Below are positions 8,587-17,369 of a stretch of 47,179 bases of DNA, piece by piece; positions within the stretch are counted from its first letter, which is position 1, and each line of letters opens with the position of its first letter. The translations under genes were made by a program, and so were the position numbers. The notes under the pieces were generated by a model. That model did no database searches. It was not told where the DNA came from and saw nothing but the letters and a program-made list of their open reading frames with translations. Source of the stretch: Micromonospora sonchi. Its GTDB lineage: Bacteria; Actinomycetota; Actinomycetes; Mycobacteriales; Micromonosporaceae. The DNA is taken from assembly GCF_014646235.1 (NCBI RefSeq), contig NZ_BMNB01000040.1, forward strand, positions 1-47,179. The letters run 5' to 3'.

Positions 8587-9452
8587 CTAATCAGGAAGTG
8601 AGAGTTCTTTGAGCTGCCTGCGGGAGGTGATGCCCAGCTTGCGGAAAATGTTGCGCAGGTGGGCTTCGATCGTGCGCGGGCTCAGGAACAGCTGCGCGCC
8701 GACCTCCCGGGAGGCCGCTCCGGTGGCGACCAATCGGGCGATGTACAGCTCGTGGGCGGTAAGCGCGTCGGTCGGCTGGGCGGTGCGTTTTCGTGGGTGT
8801 TCACCGGTGGCGCGTAATTCGCGGGCGGCGCGCGCGGCGAACGCCTCCGCGCCCATGTCCGACAGCAGCTCGTGGGCGGTGCGGAGCTGTTCGCGGGCGT
8901 CCTGGCGTCGGCGTTCGCGGCGTAGCCACTCGCCGTAGACCGGCGCGGGCAGCTGACTCGATGAGCTCGAAGTGGACGAGGTTGCTGAGCGACAGCTCTT
9001 GGGACTGCCACGCCCGTGCCGCAGCGTCCTGCGCGGCCGGATAGTTGCCCCGCCCGTTGTGGGGCACCGCCATCGCGTACTGAGCCAAGGCGGCCTCCGT
9101 ACCCTCGTCGGAGAAGGCGACGTCTTGGGCGGTGATGGCGTTGAGCGCCGTGGTCTCCGCCTGGTCGCCACGCCAGGCACTCAGGATGACGTGCGCGTGC
9201 CACAGCTGTACGCCGCCGGTGGCCTGCGTGATGGCCGGCGCCTCGCCGGCTCGGGCGAGTTCGCCCATCAGGCCCGACGTGATGGACAGGAAGCGCAGCG
9301 AGTCCGGGAGCGTCGTCAGCGCACCGGCCTCACGAGCCAGCTGGACGTTACGGCTGGCCAGTAAGTAGAGCAGCTCGTCGTCGAGGATCGCCACCGCGTT
9401 GCGGTCGGCCAGCCGCAGCCAGCGGTCGCTCTGGCGGTCTTGCTCGGAGCAA
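8587..9452 (-). pseudogene. LuxR (LAL) regulator, truncated copy B
   Basis: The minus strand encodes the C-terminal third of a large LuxR-family ATPase regulator nearly identical in pattern to the intact gene at 9556-12324. It runs from QDRQSDRW through LDDELLYLLASRNVQLAREAG to FELIESAARAG. It then jumps near 8942, with loss of about 195 bp and a frame change, to VYGEWLRRE and the complete LuxR helix-turn-helix (SREVGAQLFLSPRTIEAHLR), stopping at 8587. The N-terminal ATPase is absent: homology begins at about 9452, where promoter-region DNA of the same module is joined. Non-functional. Confidence 0.85.
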
Positions 9453-9511
9453 CGGCATCGGCGGCGCGCCGGCAACCCGACGGCGGTGGAGACCCCCGGT
9501 CTGGCGACCGC

Positions 9512-9535
9512 GGTTCGCATCGGTGACACTTACCT
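9512..9535 (-). repeat. Shared 24-bp module promoter repeat, copy 1
   Basis: Read on the minus strand this 24-mer (AGGTAAGTGTCACCGATGCG plus AACC) matches 13282-13305 with one mismatch, and 16164-16187 more loosely. In each case it lies between a LuxR-type sequence and an ABC-module or LuxR remnant, so it marks the duplicated divergent control region. Confidence 0.7.
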
Positions 9536-9555
9536 AAGTTCTACATTCCTTTACG

Positions 9556-12324
9556 GTGCCGACGGACTCGGGTGAGAGCGAACTGGCGAACCTTCTGGGC
9601 CGGCGTGCAGAGCGCGACACGGTCAAGCAACTGCTGATCCAGGCACATGCCGGACACAGCGCGACACTCGTGGTGCGCGGGGAAGCGGGCATCGGGAAGA
9701 CCGCGATCCTGGAGCACGCCCGCGACACCGCGGCTCGATCTGGGTACCGGGTCGAGTCCGCGGTCGGAGCAGAGTCCGAGACCCAGTTCGCGTTCGCCGG
9801 TCTGCACCAGCTGTGCGCGCCGCTGCTGGACCGGGTCGGTGTGCTGCCCGAGCCGCAGCAGGCCGCCCTCGGCGTGGCGTTCGGCTTGCGCGGCGGGGCG
9901 GCACCGGACCGGTTCCTGGTCGGGCTGGCCACCCTCAACCTGCTCGCCGAGATCGCCGAGGAACAGCCGCTGCTGTGCCTCGTCGACGACGCGCAGTGGC
10001 TGGACGAGGCCTCCGCACAGGTCCTGGCGTTCGTGGCACGCCGGGTCGCGGCCGAGCGGATGGCGCTGGTCTTCGCACAACGCGACGCCAGCACGAACGA
10101 GGTTCACCCGCTCTCCGGACTGCCAGAGCTGCGCCTGGACGGCCTCGGCGACAAAGAGGCCGAAGCGCTGCTGGCGGCCGCGGTCCGCACCCCGCTGGAC
10201 GACGAGGTCCGTGAGCGGATCATCGCCGAAGCGCGCGGCAACCCGCTGGCGCTGCTGGAACTCCCCCGCAGCACGCCGCCGACACAGCTGGCCGGCGGGT
10301 TCGAGCTGCCCGACACCCTCACCGTCCCGCATCGCGTCGAGGACGAGTTCCGGCGCCGCACCGGCAGCCTGCCACCCGACACCCAGCTGCTGCTGCTGGT
10401 CGCCGCCGCCGACCCGACCGGCAACGTGGCGCTGCTGTCGCGCGCGGCCGCACAGCTGGGGATCGCCCGCAGGGGGGCCGCACCCGCAGAAACCGCCGGA
10501 CTGATCAAGATCGACACCCGGGTGCGGTTCCGCCACCCGCTGGCGCGCTCGGCCGTCTACCGGGCCGCCAGCCCGCCGGACCAACGCCGCGCCCACGGCG
10601 CGCTGGCCGCCGCCACCGACCCTCAGCTCGATCCGGACCGGCGTGCCTGGCACCGCGCACAGTCAGTCCTGGGCACCGACGAGGAAGCCGCCGCGGAGCT
10701 GGAACGCTCGGCCGACCGGGCGCGGGCCCGTGGCGGGCTGGCCGCCGCGGCCGCGTTCCTGCAGCGCGCGGCAACCCTCACCCCCGATCACGCCGCCCGT
10801 GCCCGGCGGGCGCTGGAAGCCGCCCGCGCCAAGCACGAAGCCGGCGCCTCCGAAAACGCGCTGGAACTGCTCACGGCGGCGCCGCTCGGGCCGCTGGATC
10901 CCCTGCAACGTGCGCATCTCGACCTGCTGCGAGCCCAGATCGTGTTCCACCTGACCCGAGGCACCGAGGTGTCGGGCATGCTGATGGATGCCGCCAAGGC
11001 GTTCGCCCCGTTGGACGCCGCGCTGTCCCGCGAGACCTACCTACATGCGCTGGACGCGGCGATCATCAACGGCGGGGGCGACGCGGTGCGCATCGCCGAA
11101 GCGGCCCTGGCCGCCCCCGCACCCGGGGTGCCGACGCGACCGGTGGACCTGCTCCTCGACGGGCTCGCGACGACCTTGACGAAGGGCTATGCGGCGGGAG
11201 CGCCCGGGCTACGGCACGCCCTTGAGGCGTTTCGCAACAGCCCGCTCACGGATCCCGAGCAAGACTGCCAGAGCGACCGTTGGCTGTGGCTGGCCGGCCG
11301 CAACGCCGTGGCGATCCTCGACGACGAGCTGCTCTACGTGCTGGCCGCCCGCAACGTCCAGCTCGCTCGTGAGGCCGGCGCGCTGGCGGCACTCCCCGCC
11401 GCACTGAACTTCCTGTCCATCACGTCGGTCCTGATGGGCGATCTCGCCTACGCCGACGAACTGGCCACCGAGGCCACGGTGATCACACAGGCGACCGGAG
11501 GCGTGCCGTTGCGCCATGCTCGCGTCATTCTCAACGCCTGGCGTGGCGACCAGGCCGAGACCACCGCGCTCAACGCCGTCATAGCCAGCGATGGCACCTA
11601 CCCCGACGAGGGCGCGGAGGTCTCCCTGGCCCAGTACGCGATGGCAGTGCTCCACAACGGGTTGGGTAACTATTCGGTCGCGCAGGAAGCCGCGGCGAGG
11701 GCGTGCAGGTCCGACGAACAGTCGGTCAGCAGCGCGGGCCTACCCGAGCTCATCGAGGCTTCTGTCCGTGCCGGCGAGCCGGAACGAGCGGCGCTCGCAC
11801 TGGAGCAGTTCAGCTCACGCGCGTATGCGTGCGGCACCTCGTGGGCGCTGGGCCTGGCCGCGCGCTCACGAGCGCTGACGAGCACAGGGCCGGGTACCGA
11901 GGAGCAGTACCGCGAAGCGATCGAACGGCTCGGAGAGTCCCGGATGGCCAGCGACGCGGCTCGTGCTCACCTCGTCTACGGTGAGTGGCTGCGCCGCGAA
12001 GGCCGCCGCCAGGACGCGCGCAAGAGACTCCGCACCGCCCACCAACTACTGTCGGAGCTGGGCCTGGCAGCGTTCGCCGAGCGCGCCGCCCGCGAGCTGC
12101 GCGCCACCGGTGAACACCCACGCAAACGCAGCACCCAGCCGGCCCACGCCCTCACCACCCACGAGTTGCACATCGCCCGATTGGTCGCCACCGGGGCGAC
12201 CTCCCGGGAGATCGCCGCACAGCTGTTCCTGAGCCCACGCACCATCGAAGCGCACCTGCGCAACATCTTCCGCAAACTCGGCATCACTTCCCGCCGACAG
12301 CTCAAGGATCTGCCGCTTCCCTGA
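9556..12324 (+). CDS. Large LuxR-family (LAL) ATP-binding regulator
   Basis: 922 residues from GTG 9556; the start was chosen because the homologous remnant at 16.1 kb diverges at the same place. The N-terminal STAND/AAA ATPase has Walker A GEAGIGKT (about 43-50) and Walker B LLCLVDDAQWLDEAS (about 138-152). A long alpha-helical TPR-like middle follows. The C-terminal LuxR helix-turn-helix is TSREIAAQLFLSPRTIEAHL. LALs are ATP-dependent activators of resistance, transport or secondary-metabolite genes. It is the only intact one of four copies in the window. Its natural target is probably the ABC exporter, since a decayed copy lies divergent from that gene at 16 kb. Confidence 0.93.
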   Translation: MPTDSGESELANLLGRRAERDTVKQLLIQAHAGHSATLVVRGEAGIGKTAILEHARDTAARSGYRVESAVGAESETQFAFAGLHQLCAPLLDRVGVLPEPQQAALGVAFGLRGGAAPDRFLVGLATLNLLAEIAEEQPLLCLVDDAQWLDEASAQVLAFVARRVAAERMALVFAQRDASTNEVHPLSGLPELRLDGLGDKEAEALLAAAVRTPLDDEVRERIIAEARGNPLALLELPRSTPPTQLAGGFELPDTLTVPHRVEDEFRRRTGSLPPDTQLLLLVAAADPTGNVALLSRAAAQLGIARRGAAPAETAGLIKIDTRVRFRHPLARSAVYRAASPPDQRRAHGALAAATDPQLDPDRRAWHRAQSVLGTDEEAAAELERSADRARARGGLAAAAAFLQRAATLTPDHAARARRALEAARAKHEAGASENALELLTAAPLGPLDPLQRAHLDLLRAQIVFHLTRGTEVSGMLMDAAKAFAPLDAALSRETYLHALDAAIINGGGDAVRIAEAALAAPAPGVPTRPVDLLLDGLATTLTKGYAAGAPGLRHALEAFRNSPLTDPEQDCQSDRWLWLAGRNAVAILDDELLYVLAARNVQLAREAGALAALPAALNFLSITSVLMGDLAYADELATEATVITQATGGVPLRHARVILNAWRGDQAETTALNAVIASDGTYPDEGAEVSLAQYAMAVLHNGLGNYSVAQEAAARACRSDEQSVSSAGLPELIEASVRAGEPERAALALEQFSSRAYACGTSWALGLAARSRALTSTGPGTEEQYREAIERLGESRMASDAARAHLVYGEWLRREGRRQDARKRLRTAHQLLSELGLAAFAERAARELRATGEHPRKRSTQPAHALTTHELHIARLVATGATSREIAAQLFLSPRTIEAHLRNIFRKLGITSRRQLKDLPLP

Positions 12325-12347
12325 CCAGACATGCACACACACGGCCA

Positions 12348-12373
12348 GAAGCCCCTGGGGAGGCCAGGGCTTC
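12348..12373. terminator. Hairpin after the LuxR gene
   Basis: GAAGCCC and GGGCTTC arms, with an inner TGG/CCA pairing and one bulged C, form a stem 24 bp after the LuxR stop. Plausible intrinsic-type terminator without a strong T tract. Confidence 0.5.
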
Positions 12374-12387
12374 CGCAAGGTAGGGAT

Positions 12388-12407
12388 ATGACCGGATGGC
12401 CGGTCAT
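12388..12407. repeat. 8-bp inverted repeat
   Basis: ATGACCGG, 4 bp, CCGGTCAT. It lies between the LuxR gene and the ISAs1 remnant. It could be a second terminator stem, an operator or part of an insertion-sequence end; the sequence does not decide. Confidence 0.4.
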
Positions 12408-12508
12408 CGGGTAGCCACGCCGGTTCCGGTTGGTTACGTAGAAGAGCGCGGCCTTCTGGTGATCCTTCAGGTGTCTAGACTGGATGATCAAGGCGAAGGA
12501 CCGCGCTC

Positions 12509-13281
12509 GTGGAAGCATCCTCGTTGATCGGCGGGCTGTCCGCACGTCTGCACGACGTGTCGCAGCAGGTGCAGCAGGACACATCGGGGTTGTTGTTGGC
12601 GTTGGCGCAGGTACCGGACCCGGGTGATCCGCGAGGTCTGATCCATCCACTGCCGGGCCTGCTCGCGATCGCCGTTGCGGCGGTGGCCTCCGGGCAGAGC
12701 CGGGTCACCGAGATCGCCGAGTGGGCCACTGATCTGCCGGACGCCGCGTGGGACCGCCTCGGCGCGGCGCGGGATCCGTTCACCGGCGCGCGGCGGGTAC
12801 CCGATGACAGCACGTTCGCTCGGGTGCTGGCCGACATCGACGCCGACGCCCTGGACACTGCGATCTGCCGGTGGCTGATCACCCGCGCAGCCCTCGGGGG
12901 CGGATCGAGCCGGCAGGAAAGACGAACGAAATCACCCGATTCGTTCCGCTGCTGGCCGGCCTGGACCTGACCGGTACGGTCATCACCGCGGACGCGTTGC
13001 ACACCAGCGTGACCACGCCCGCTGGCTGGTCGATGACAAGCAGGCCAGCTACGTCTTCGTCGTCAAACGCAACCATCCGCGCCTGTACCGCCAACTCAAA
13101 GACCTGCCGTGGACAGAGATCCCGGCACTGGGCACTGGACGAGACCCGCGACCACGGCCGCCAGGAATCCGCGACACCACCTACCGTGAGGACGCCAGCC
13201 GGCTACGTACCGGCAACGCCTCCGCGCGCCGGCCCAGAGGGTTCGCCATTCCCACCCGAGTCCGTCGGCACTGCAATAAGT
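12509..13281 (+). pseudogene. ISAs1-family transposase, broken
   Basis: The first frame (GTG 12509 to about 12895) gives the conserved N-terminal domain of ISAs1/H-repeat transposases, with DPRGLIHPLPGLLAIAVAAV and RVPDDSTFARVLADID. It then jumps to GKTNEITRFVPLLAGLDLTG and TVITADALHTS in another frame, skipping the expected VDGK catalytic segment. A further shift gives RWLVDDKQASYVFVVKRNHP. There is at least one internal deletion plus frameshifts, so no active enzyme is made. It ends against the duplicated module promoter at 13282. Confidence 0.82.
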
Positions 13282-13305
13282 AGGTAAGTGTCACCGACGC
13301 GAACC
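13282..13305 (+). repeat. Shared module promoter repeat, copy 2
   Basis: AGGTAAGTGTCACCGACGCG plus AACC, one mismatch from the inverted copy at 9512-9535. Looser similarity to the DNA around 16.16-16.3 kb continues downstream (for example CTCAAC-GGACGGGT at 13329 and 16229). The LuxR side of this copy has been replaced by the ISAs1 remnant. Confidence 0.65.
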
Positions 13306-13620
13306 TCACCCGCCCCAAACCCAAGTTCTCAACCGTGGACGGGTCGACGATCCGGCCGCCGCATGCCGGGCCTGCCCGCACACCCACCCCGTCGCTGGTC
13401 TGGCACGCCCTGGCACCGACCATCCACCTCTTGGCACGGTGGCGACCGGCGAAGACATCAGGGGCTTCCACCGACGCGAAGGTGCCGCCACCGATGCCAG
13501 CCTGAAGACACGCCGTGACCGGCAACGACCGGACCAGCGCCGGACCCCATCCGCCCGGAACAGCCCTGACCCGCGAGGTCGCCGCCCCCTTCGAACCGTC
13601 GACGCGAAAGGAACCGCCAT

Positions 13621-13740
13621 GTCTGTCAGCGCCGTCATCGATGTTGCCAGGCAGAACCTCAGCCACGGCGATGTTCGAGCCGTGAGGCGCCTTTCGTTCC
13701 GTGTCGATCTCGCCGGCGGGGCCGGCACCCATGATCCCAG
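13621..13740 (+). pseudogene. ABC ATPase N-terminal remnant (duplicate of 16457 gene)
   Basis: ATG 13621 reads MSVSAVIDVARQNLSHGDVR then AVRRLSFRVDLAGG. It aligns residue for residue with the start of the intact ATPase at 16457 (MPVRPVIEVDQLNVTYGEFH, AVKNLSFQVARGE). The upstream GACGCGAAAGGAACCGCC also matches GAGACGAAAGGATCCGTG. Homology ends before Walker A. The frame runs on to 13807 with no further match, so this is a truncated duplicate. Confidence 0.75.
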
Positions 13741-13823
13741 ATGTCCGGTGTTGCGAAGCGGGGTCTGGACTTCGCCGCCGCGGAACTCCACCAAGAGCGA
13801 GCGATAGTAGTTAGGAAATCCTG

Positions 13824-14777
13824 ATGAGCACGAATCGAGTCCTTTATGGAAATTATGAGGCAGGCGATCTCATTGGCTGGGGCGGTATGGCCAATATTCG
13901 CCTAGGTCGTGACATCCGCTCAGGTCGCTCCGTTGCGATCAAGGTGCTCCGCAGAGACCTTGCACAGGACCCCCTGTTCCAATCCAGGTTTCGACGCGAG
14001 GCGCGGATGCTGGCTCGCCTCAACCATCCTGCAATCGTCTCCGTCTACGACACTGGATATAAAGAAGTGGAAGGAGGCTCGGCGGATAAGGTGCACGTTC
14101 CATATATTGTCATGGAGTATGTCGCTGGCCGCTCCCTGCGGGACCTCCTCAAGGTTGGCGAGCTCAGACTCAAGGAATCGATCCAGTATCAGATCGGGGT
14201 CCTCTCGGCGCTTGAGTTCAGTCATCGCGCAGGTATTGTCCATCGCGACATCAAACCAGCCAATGTGATGATCACAACCGAGGGCGCCGTCAAACTCGTG
14301 GACTTTGGAATCGCACGCGCCAATGGTGATTCAACCGCGACGATAACCCAAGCCCACGAGGTCCTTGGAACTCCCCAGTATCTCTCTCCCGAGCAGGTGC
14401 GCGGTGAAACCGCGGACGCCCGCAGCGACCTTTACTCCGCAGGCTGCCTGCTCTACGAACTACTGACCGGACGGCCACCCTTTATCGGTCCTGACCCACT
14501 CTCTGTCGCCTACCAACACGTCTACGAGGAACCCGCGCGGGCCAGCACGCGTACCCTAGACCTCACTCCCGCACTTGATTCCGTACTCGTGAAAGCTCTC
14601 GCCAAAGCCCGAAAGGATCGGTTCCCGAACGCGCGAGCGTTCAGAGAGGCGCTCCAGTCCGCGGCGAAGGGCATCATTCGCGAAGATGGCGGTGCTCACC
14701 TGGGCACGTTCGAAAACGACGTGCCCAAGGCACTCGCCATGGGCGGCCACGCAGGCATGGCCAGCGTCGACCGCTGA
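13824..14777 (+). CDS. Soluble Ser/Thr protein kinase (PknB-like catalytic domain)
   Basis: 317 residues from ATG 13824 with an AGGAAATC ribosome site. Complete Hanks kinase signatures: glycine loop GWGGMANI, VAIKVL lysine, HRDIKPANVMI catalytic loop, DFG at VDFGIARA, GTPQYLSPEQ and the SDLYSAGCLLYELLTGR region. It ends about 35 residues after the catalytic domain, so it lacks the transmembrane helix and PASTA repeats of PknB and is probably cytosolic. Codon use is visibly more AT-rich (ATT, AAT, GAA, TAT codons) than neighbours, suggesting recent acquisition. Targets are unknown. Confidence 0.93.
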   Translation: MSTNRVLYGNYEAGDLIGWGGMANIRLGRDIRSGRSVAIKVLRRDLAQDPLFQSRFRREARMLARLNHPAIVSVYDTGYKEVEGGSADKVHVPYIVMEYVAGRSLRDLLKVGELRLKESIQYQIGVLSALEFSHRAGIVHRDIKPANVMITTEGAVKLVDFGIARANGDSTATITQAHEVLGTPQYLSPEQVRGETADARSDLYSAGCLLYELLTGRPPFIGPDPLSVAYQHVYEEPARASTRTLDLTPALDSVLVKALAKARKDRFPNARAFREALQSAAKGIIREDGGAHLGTFENDVPKALAMGGHAGMASVDR

Positions 14778-14790
14778 CGACCCCGCAGAT

Positions 14791-14831
14791 TAACGAGGAG
14801 GAAAGAGATCATAAGCGGGGGAACCTCGTTA
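14791..14831. terminator. Inverted repeat after kinase, with orphan SD
   Basis: TAACGAGG and CCTCGTTA flank a 25-bp loop just after the kinase stop. The loop starts with AGGAAAGAG, an excellent ribosome site that is followed by no gene, so a downstream partner may have been lost when IS66 inserted. Could also be a terminator. Confidence 0.4.
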
Positions 14832-14898
14832 CAGCTTGAGGTTCTGGTCGCGGTACGGTGACTGATCAGATGGTCGTCGGTGGATTGGCTCGACCCGC

Positions 14899-15525
14899 GT
14901 GCTGCCTGTTCTGGATCATGGTGGGGTGTCCGGACCGCCGTCCATCGTGGAGCTGCTTGAGCGGCTTGCCCGGTTGGAGGCCAGGATCGTTGAGCTGGAG
15001 CGGGACAAGCCGAGTTGCGGCGGGAGAACGCGGATCTGCGGTCCCGGCTCGGGCAGGATTCGTCGAACTCGTCGCGGCCGCCGTCGTCGGACGGGCTGGC
15101 CAAACCTGCGCCGAAGTCGTTGCGGACACGGTCAGGTCAGCGGCCGGGTGGGCAGCCCGGCCATGAGGGGCGCACGTTGCGGCAGGTCGCTGATCCGTAT
15201 GAGCGGATCGCGCATGAGCCGGCCGGTTGTGGTGGGTGTGGTGAAGGCTTGGCTAGGGCGCCGGTGACCGGCGGGGCCGTGCGGCAGGTGTTCGACCTGC
15301 CGGAAATCGCGGTGCGGGTGATCGAGCATCGGATCCTGTCGCGGCGGTGCCGTTGCGGGCGGGTCACCGCTGGCCGGGCTTCAGACGGGGTGGATGCCCC
15401 GGTGCAGTACGGGTCGAGAGCCACCGCGGCTGTGGTGTATCTGCAGCAGGCGTTGTTCGGAGCGCAGGCGCGTACTGCGCGGGCGATGACGGATCTGTTC
15501 GGTGTGCCGATGTCGGAACCTGGCA
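14899..15525 (+). pseudogene. IS66-family transposase N-terminal part, frameshifted and truncated
   Basis: The first frame gives VSGPPSIVELLERLARLEAR with IVELERD. A frameshift near 15010 leads to LRRENADLRSRLGQDSSNSS, PSSDGLAKPAPKS and the zinc-ribbon-like CGGCGEGLA...RCRCG region typical of IS66 TnpC. Sequence continues to TDLFGVPMSEPGT and stops abruptly near 15525, where the minus-strand LuxR remnant begins. The DDE catalytic part is missing. Confidence 0.85.
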
Positions 15526-16150
15526 CCAGCGCGGCCGCCCGTTGCAGGAACGCGGCTGCGGCGGCCAGCCCGCCATCCGGCACGGGCCCGCTTGGCTGAA
15601 CGCTCAAGGTCTGCGGTGGGGTCCTCGTCGGTGCCCAGGACCGCCTGCACGCGGTGCCAGGCTCGCCGGTCGGGGTTGAGCCGCTGGTCGGTGGCGGCGG
15701 CCAGCGCGCCGTGTGCGCGACGCTGATCGGCTGGCGTGGCGGCCCGGTAGACGGCAGCTCCAGCAGCGCCAGGGGTTGCCACGCGCCTCGGCGACGACCA
15801 GTCGCGCACCCGGTCGTTCAGCGGTGCGCGGACCGCGGCTGCCAGCAGCGCCCGGGCGTCGGCCTCGCCGAGTCCATCCAGCCGTAGCTCCGGCAGTCCC
15901 GCGAACACGAACCGCGTCTCAGACTCCACTCCGACCGAGTACTCCACCCGGAACCCCGATGCGGCCGCCGCGGTGTCGCGGGCGTGCTCCAGGATCGCGG
16001 TCTCTCCGATGCCGCTTCCCCGCGCACCACAATTGCCCCGCTGCGTCCGGCCTGTGCCTGGAGCGAGAGATGTTCGATGGCCACGCGCTCTGAACGCCGG
16101 GCCAGGAGGTCGGCCAGTTTCGCTCGCACCCGAGGCGGGGAAGAGTCCGA
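15525..16150 (-). pseudogene. LuxR (LAL) regulator, decayed copy C
   Basis: Minus-strand fragments match the N-terminal and middle parts of the intact regulator: ADLLARRSERV and IVVRGEA near 16.1 kb, then in another frame ETAILEHARDTA, GVESETRFVFAGL joined directly to PELRLDGLGEADARALLAAA, then RVRDW joined to AVYRAATPADQRRAHGALAA and RAWHRVQAVLGTDED. Two internal deletions and at least two frameshifts are visible, and the C-terminus is replaced by IS66 DNA. The FAGL to PELRL deletion may have used short direct homology. It is divergent from the intact ABC exporter, which shows the original gene arrangement. Confidence 0.85.
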
Positions 16151-16163
16151 CAGTGTCGGAGTA

Positions 16164-16187
16164 GGTAGTTGTCGCCGATGCGAATCG
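16164..16187 (+). repeat. Shared module promoter repeat, copy 3
   Basis: AGGTAGTTGTCGCCGATGCG plus AATC, a diverged version of the repeats at 9512-9535 and 13282-13305. Here it sits between LuxR copy C (minus strand) and the intact ABC ATPase (plus strand), the presumed ancestral layout. Confidence 0.6.
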
Positions 16188-16456
16188 CAATTGTTCGCGA
16201 TGCCGGCCGCCTCCGCAAGGCAGCGTCCTCAACGCGGACGGGTTGATGACTCGGATGCCGCAGGTCGAGACAGACCTCGAGCACGGGCTTTCGTCGCTGG
16301 TCAACCGCGCAGCGGCCGCCCAAACTGGCTGACTCGCACAGACAGCGACCAGCTCGCTTACGGCTGAGTGTGCTGACGGTGAGAGCTAAGGGCTTTATAC
16401 CGATGCCAAGGTGCCGCCAGTGGCGGAAGCCTTGTGTCGAGACGAAAGGATCCGTG

Positions 16457-17353
16457 ATGCCCGTCAGACCTGTCATCGAAGTCGACCAACTGAACGTCAC
16501 CTACGGCGAGTTCCACGCCGTCAAAAATCTCTCGTTCCAGGTCGCGCGCGGGGAGCTCTACGCACTCCTCGGCACCAATGGTGCGGGCAAGACCTCGACC
16601 CTGGAGGTCATCGAGGGCCACCGGAAGGCGTCGGCGGGCACGGTGCGCGTGTTCGGCAAGAGCCCGACGGACCGGCGCGCGGTGCGTCCCAGGATGGGGA
16701 TCATGCTGCAGGAGGGCGGGTTCGCAGCCGACCTCACCGTCGAGGAGTCGGTCCGGCTGATCGGCCGGCTCTCGGAACGCCAGGACACCGTGGCGAGGGT
16801 GCTCGAACTCGTCGACCTCGGCCACCGGGCCGATACGCGGGTGGCCCAGCTGTCCGGCGGGGAAAAGCGGCGCCTGGATTTCGCCACCGCCGTGTACGGA
16901 CGGCCGGAGCTGATCGTCCTGGACGAACCCACTACCGGGCTGGACATCCAGTCGCGGGATGCTCTGTGGGAGACCGTGCGGCAGTTGCGCGAGGACGGAG
17001 CGACGGTCGTGCTCACCACGCACTACCTGGAAGAGGCGCAGCAGCGGGCTGACCGCATCGGACTGATGCACGGGGGCGTCTTCCGCAGTCAGGGCACGGT
17101 GTCCGAGCTGACCCAGACCCTGCCGGCGTCGATCCGATTCTCGCTGCCACCCGGCAGCCCGGCACTACCGATGCGACCCGCCCCGATGGCCGACGGCTTC
17201 TACACGATCGACACGTTCGACCTTCAACGAGACCTCAAGACGTTACTCGACTGGGCGGACGCTCACGCGGTCCAGCTGCCCGGGCTGTCCGCTGCGCCGA
17301 CCCGGCTGGACGACGTCTTCCGTGCGATCGGCACCGAACCGGTTCCCTCCTGA
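16457..17353 (+). CDS. ABC exporter ATP-binding protein (DrrA/CcmA type)
   Basis: Start ATG 16457 is chosen because GAAAGGA lies 6 bp upstream; an in-frame upstream start would add 29 residues without family support. 298 residues with Walker A GTNGAGKTS, signature LSGGEKRRL, Walker B LIVLDEPTTGLD and the H-loop in VVLTTHYLEEA. The C-terminal domain resembles drug/antibiotic exporters of the ABC-2 group. It powers the permease encoded 16 bp downstream. The likely regulator is the LuxR copy divergent at 16.1 kb, now broken, possibly replaced by the intact one at 9556. Confidence 0.94.
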   Translation: MPVRPVIEVDQLNVTYGEFHAVKNLSFQVARGELYALLGTNGAGKTSTLEVIEGHRKASAGTVRVFGKSPTDRRAVRPRMGIMLQEGGFAADLTVEESVRLIGRLSERQDTVARVLELVDLGHRADTRVAQLSGGEKRRLDFATAVYGRPELIVLDEPTTGLDIQSRDALWETVRQLREDGATVVLTTHYLEEAQQRADRIGLMHGGVFRSQGTVSELTQTLPASIRFSLPPGSPALPMRPAPMADGFYTIDTFDLQRDLKTLLDWADAHAVQLPGLSAAPTRLDDVFRAIGTEPVPS

Positions 17354-17369
17354 CCTCGAAGGATTGCTC

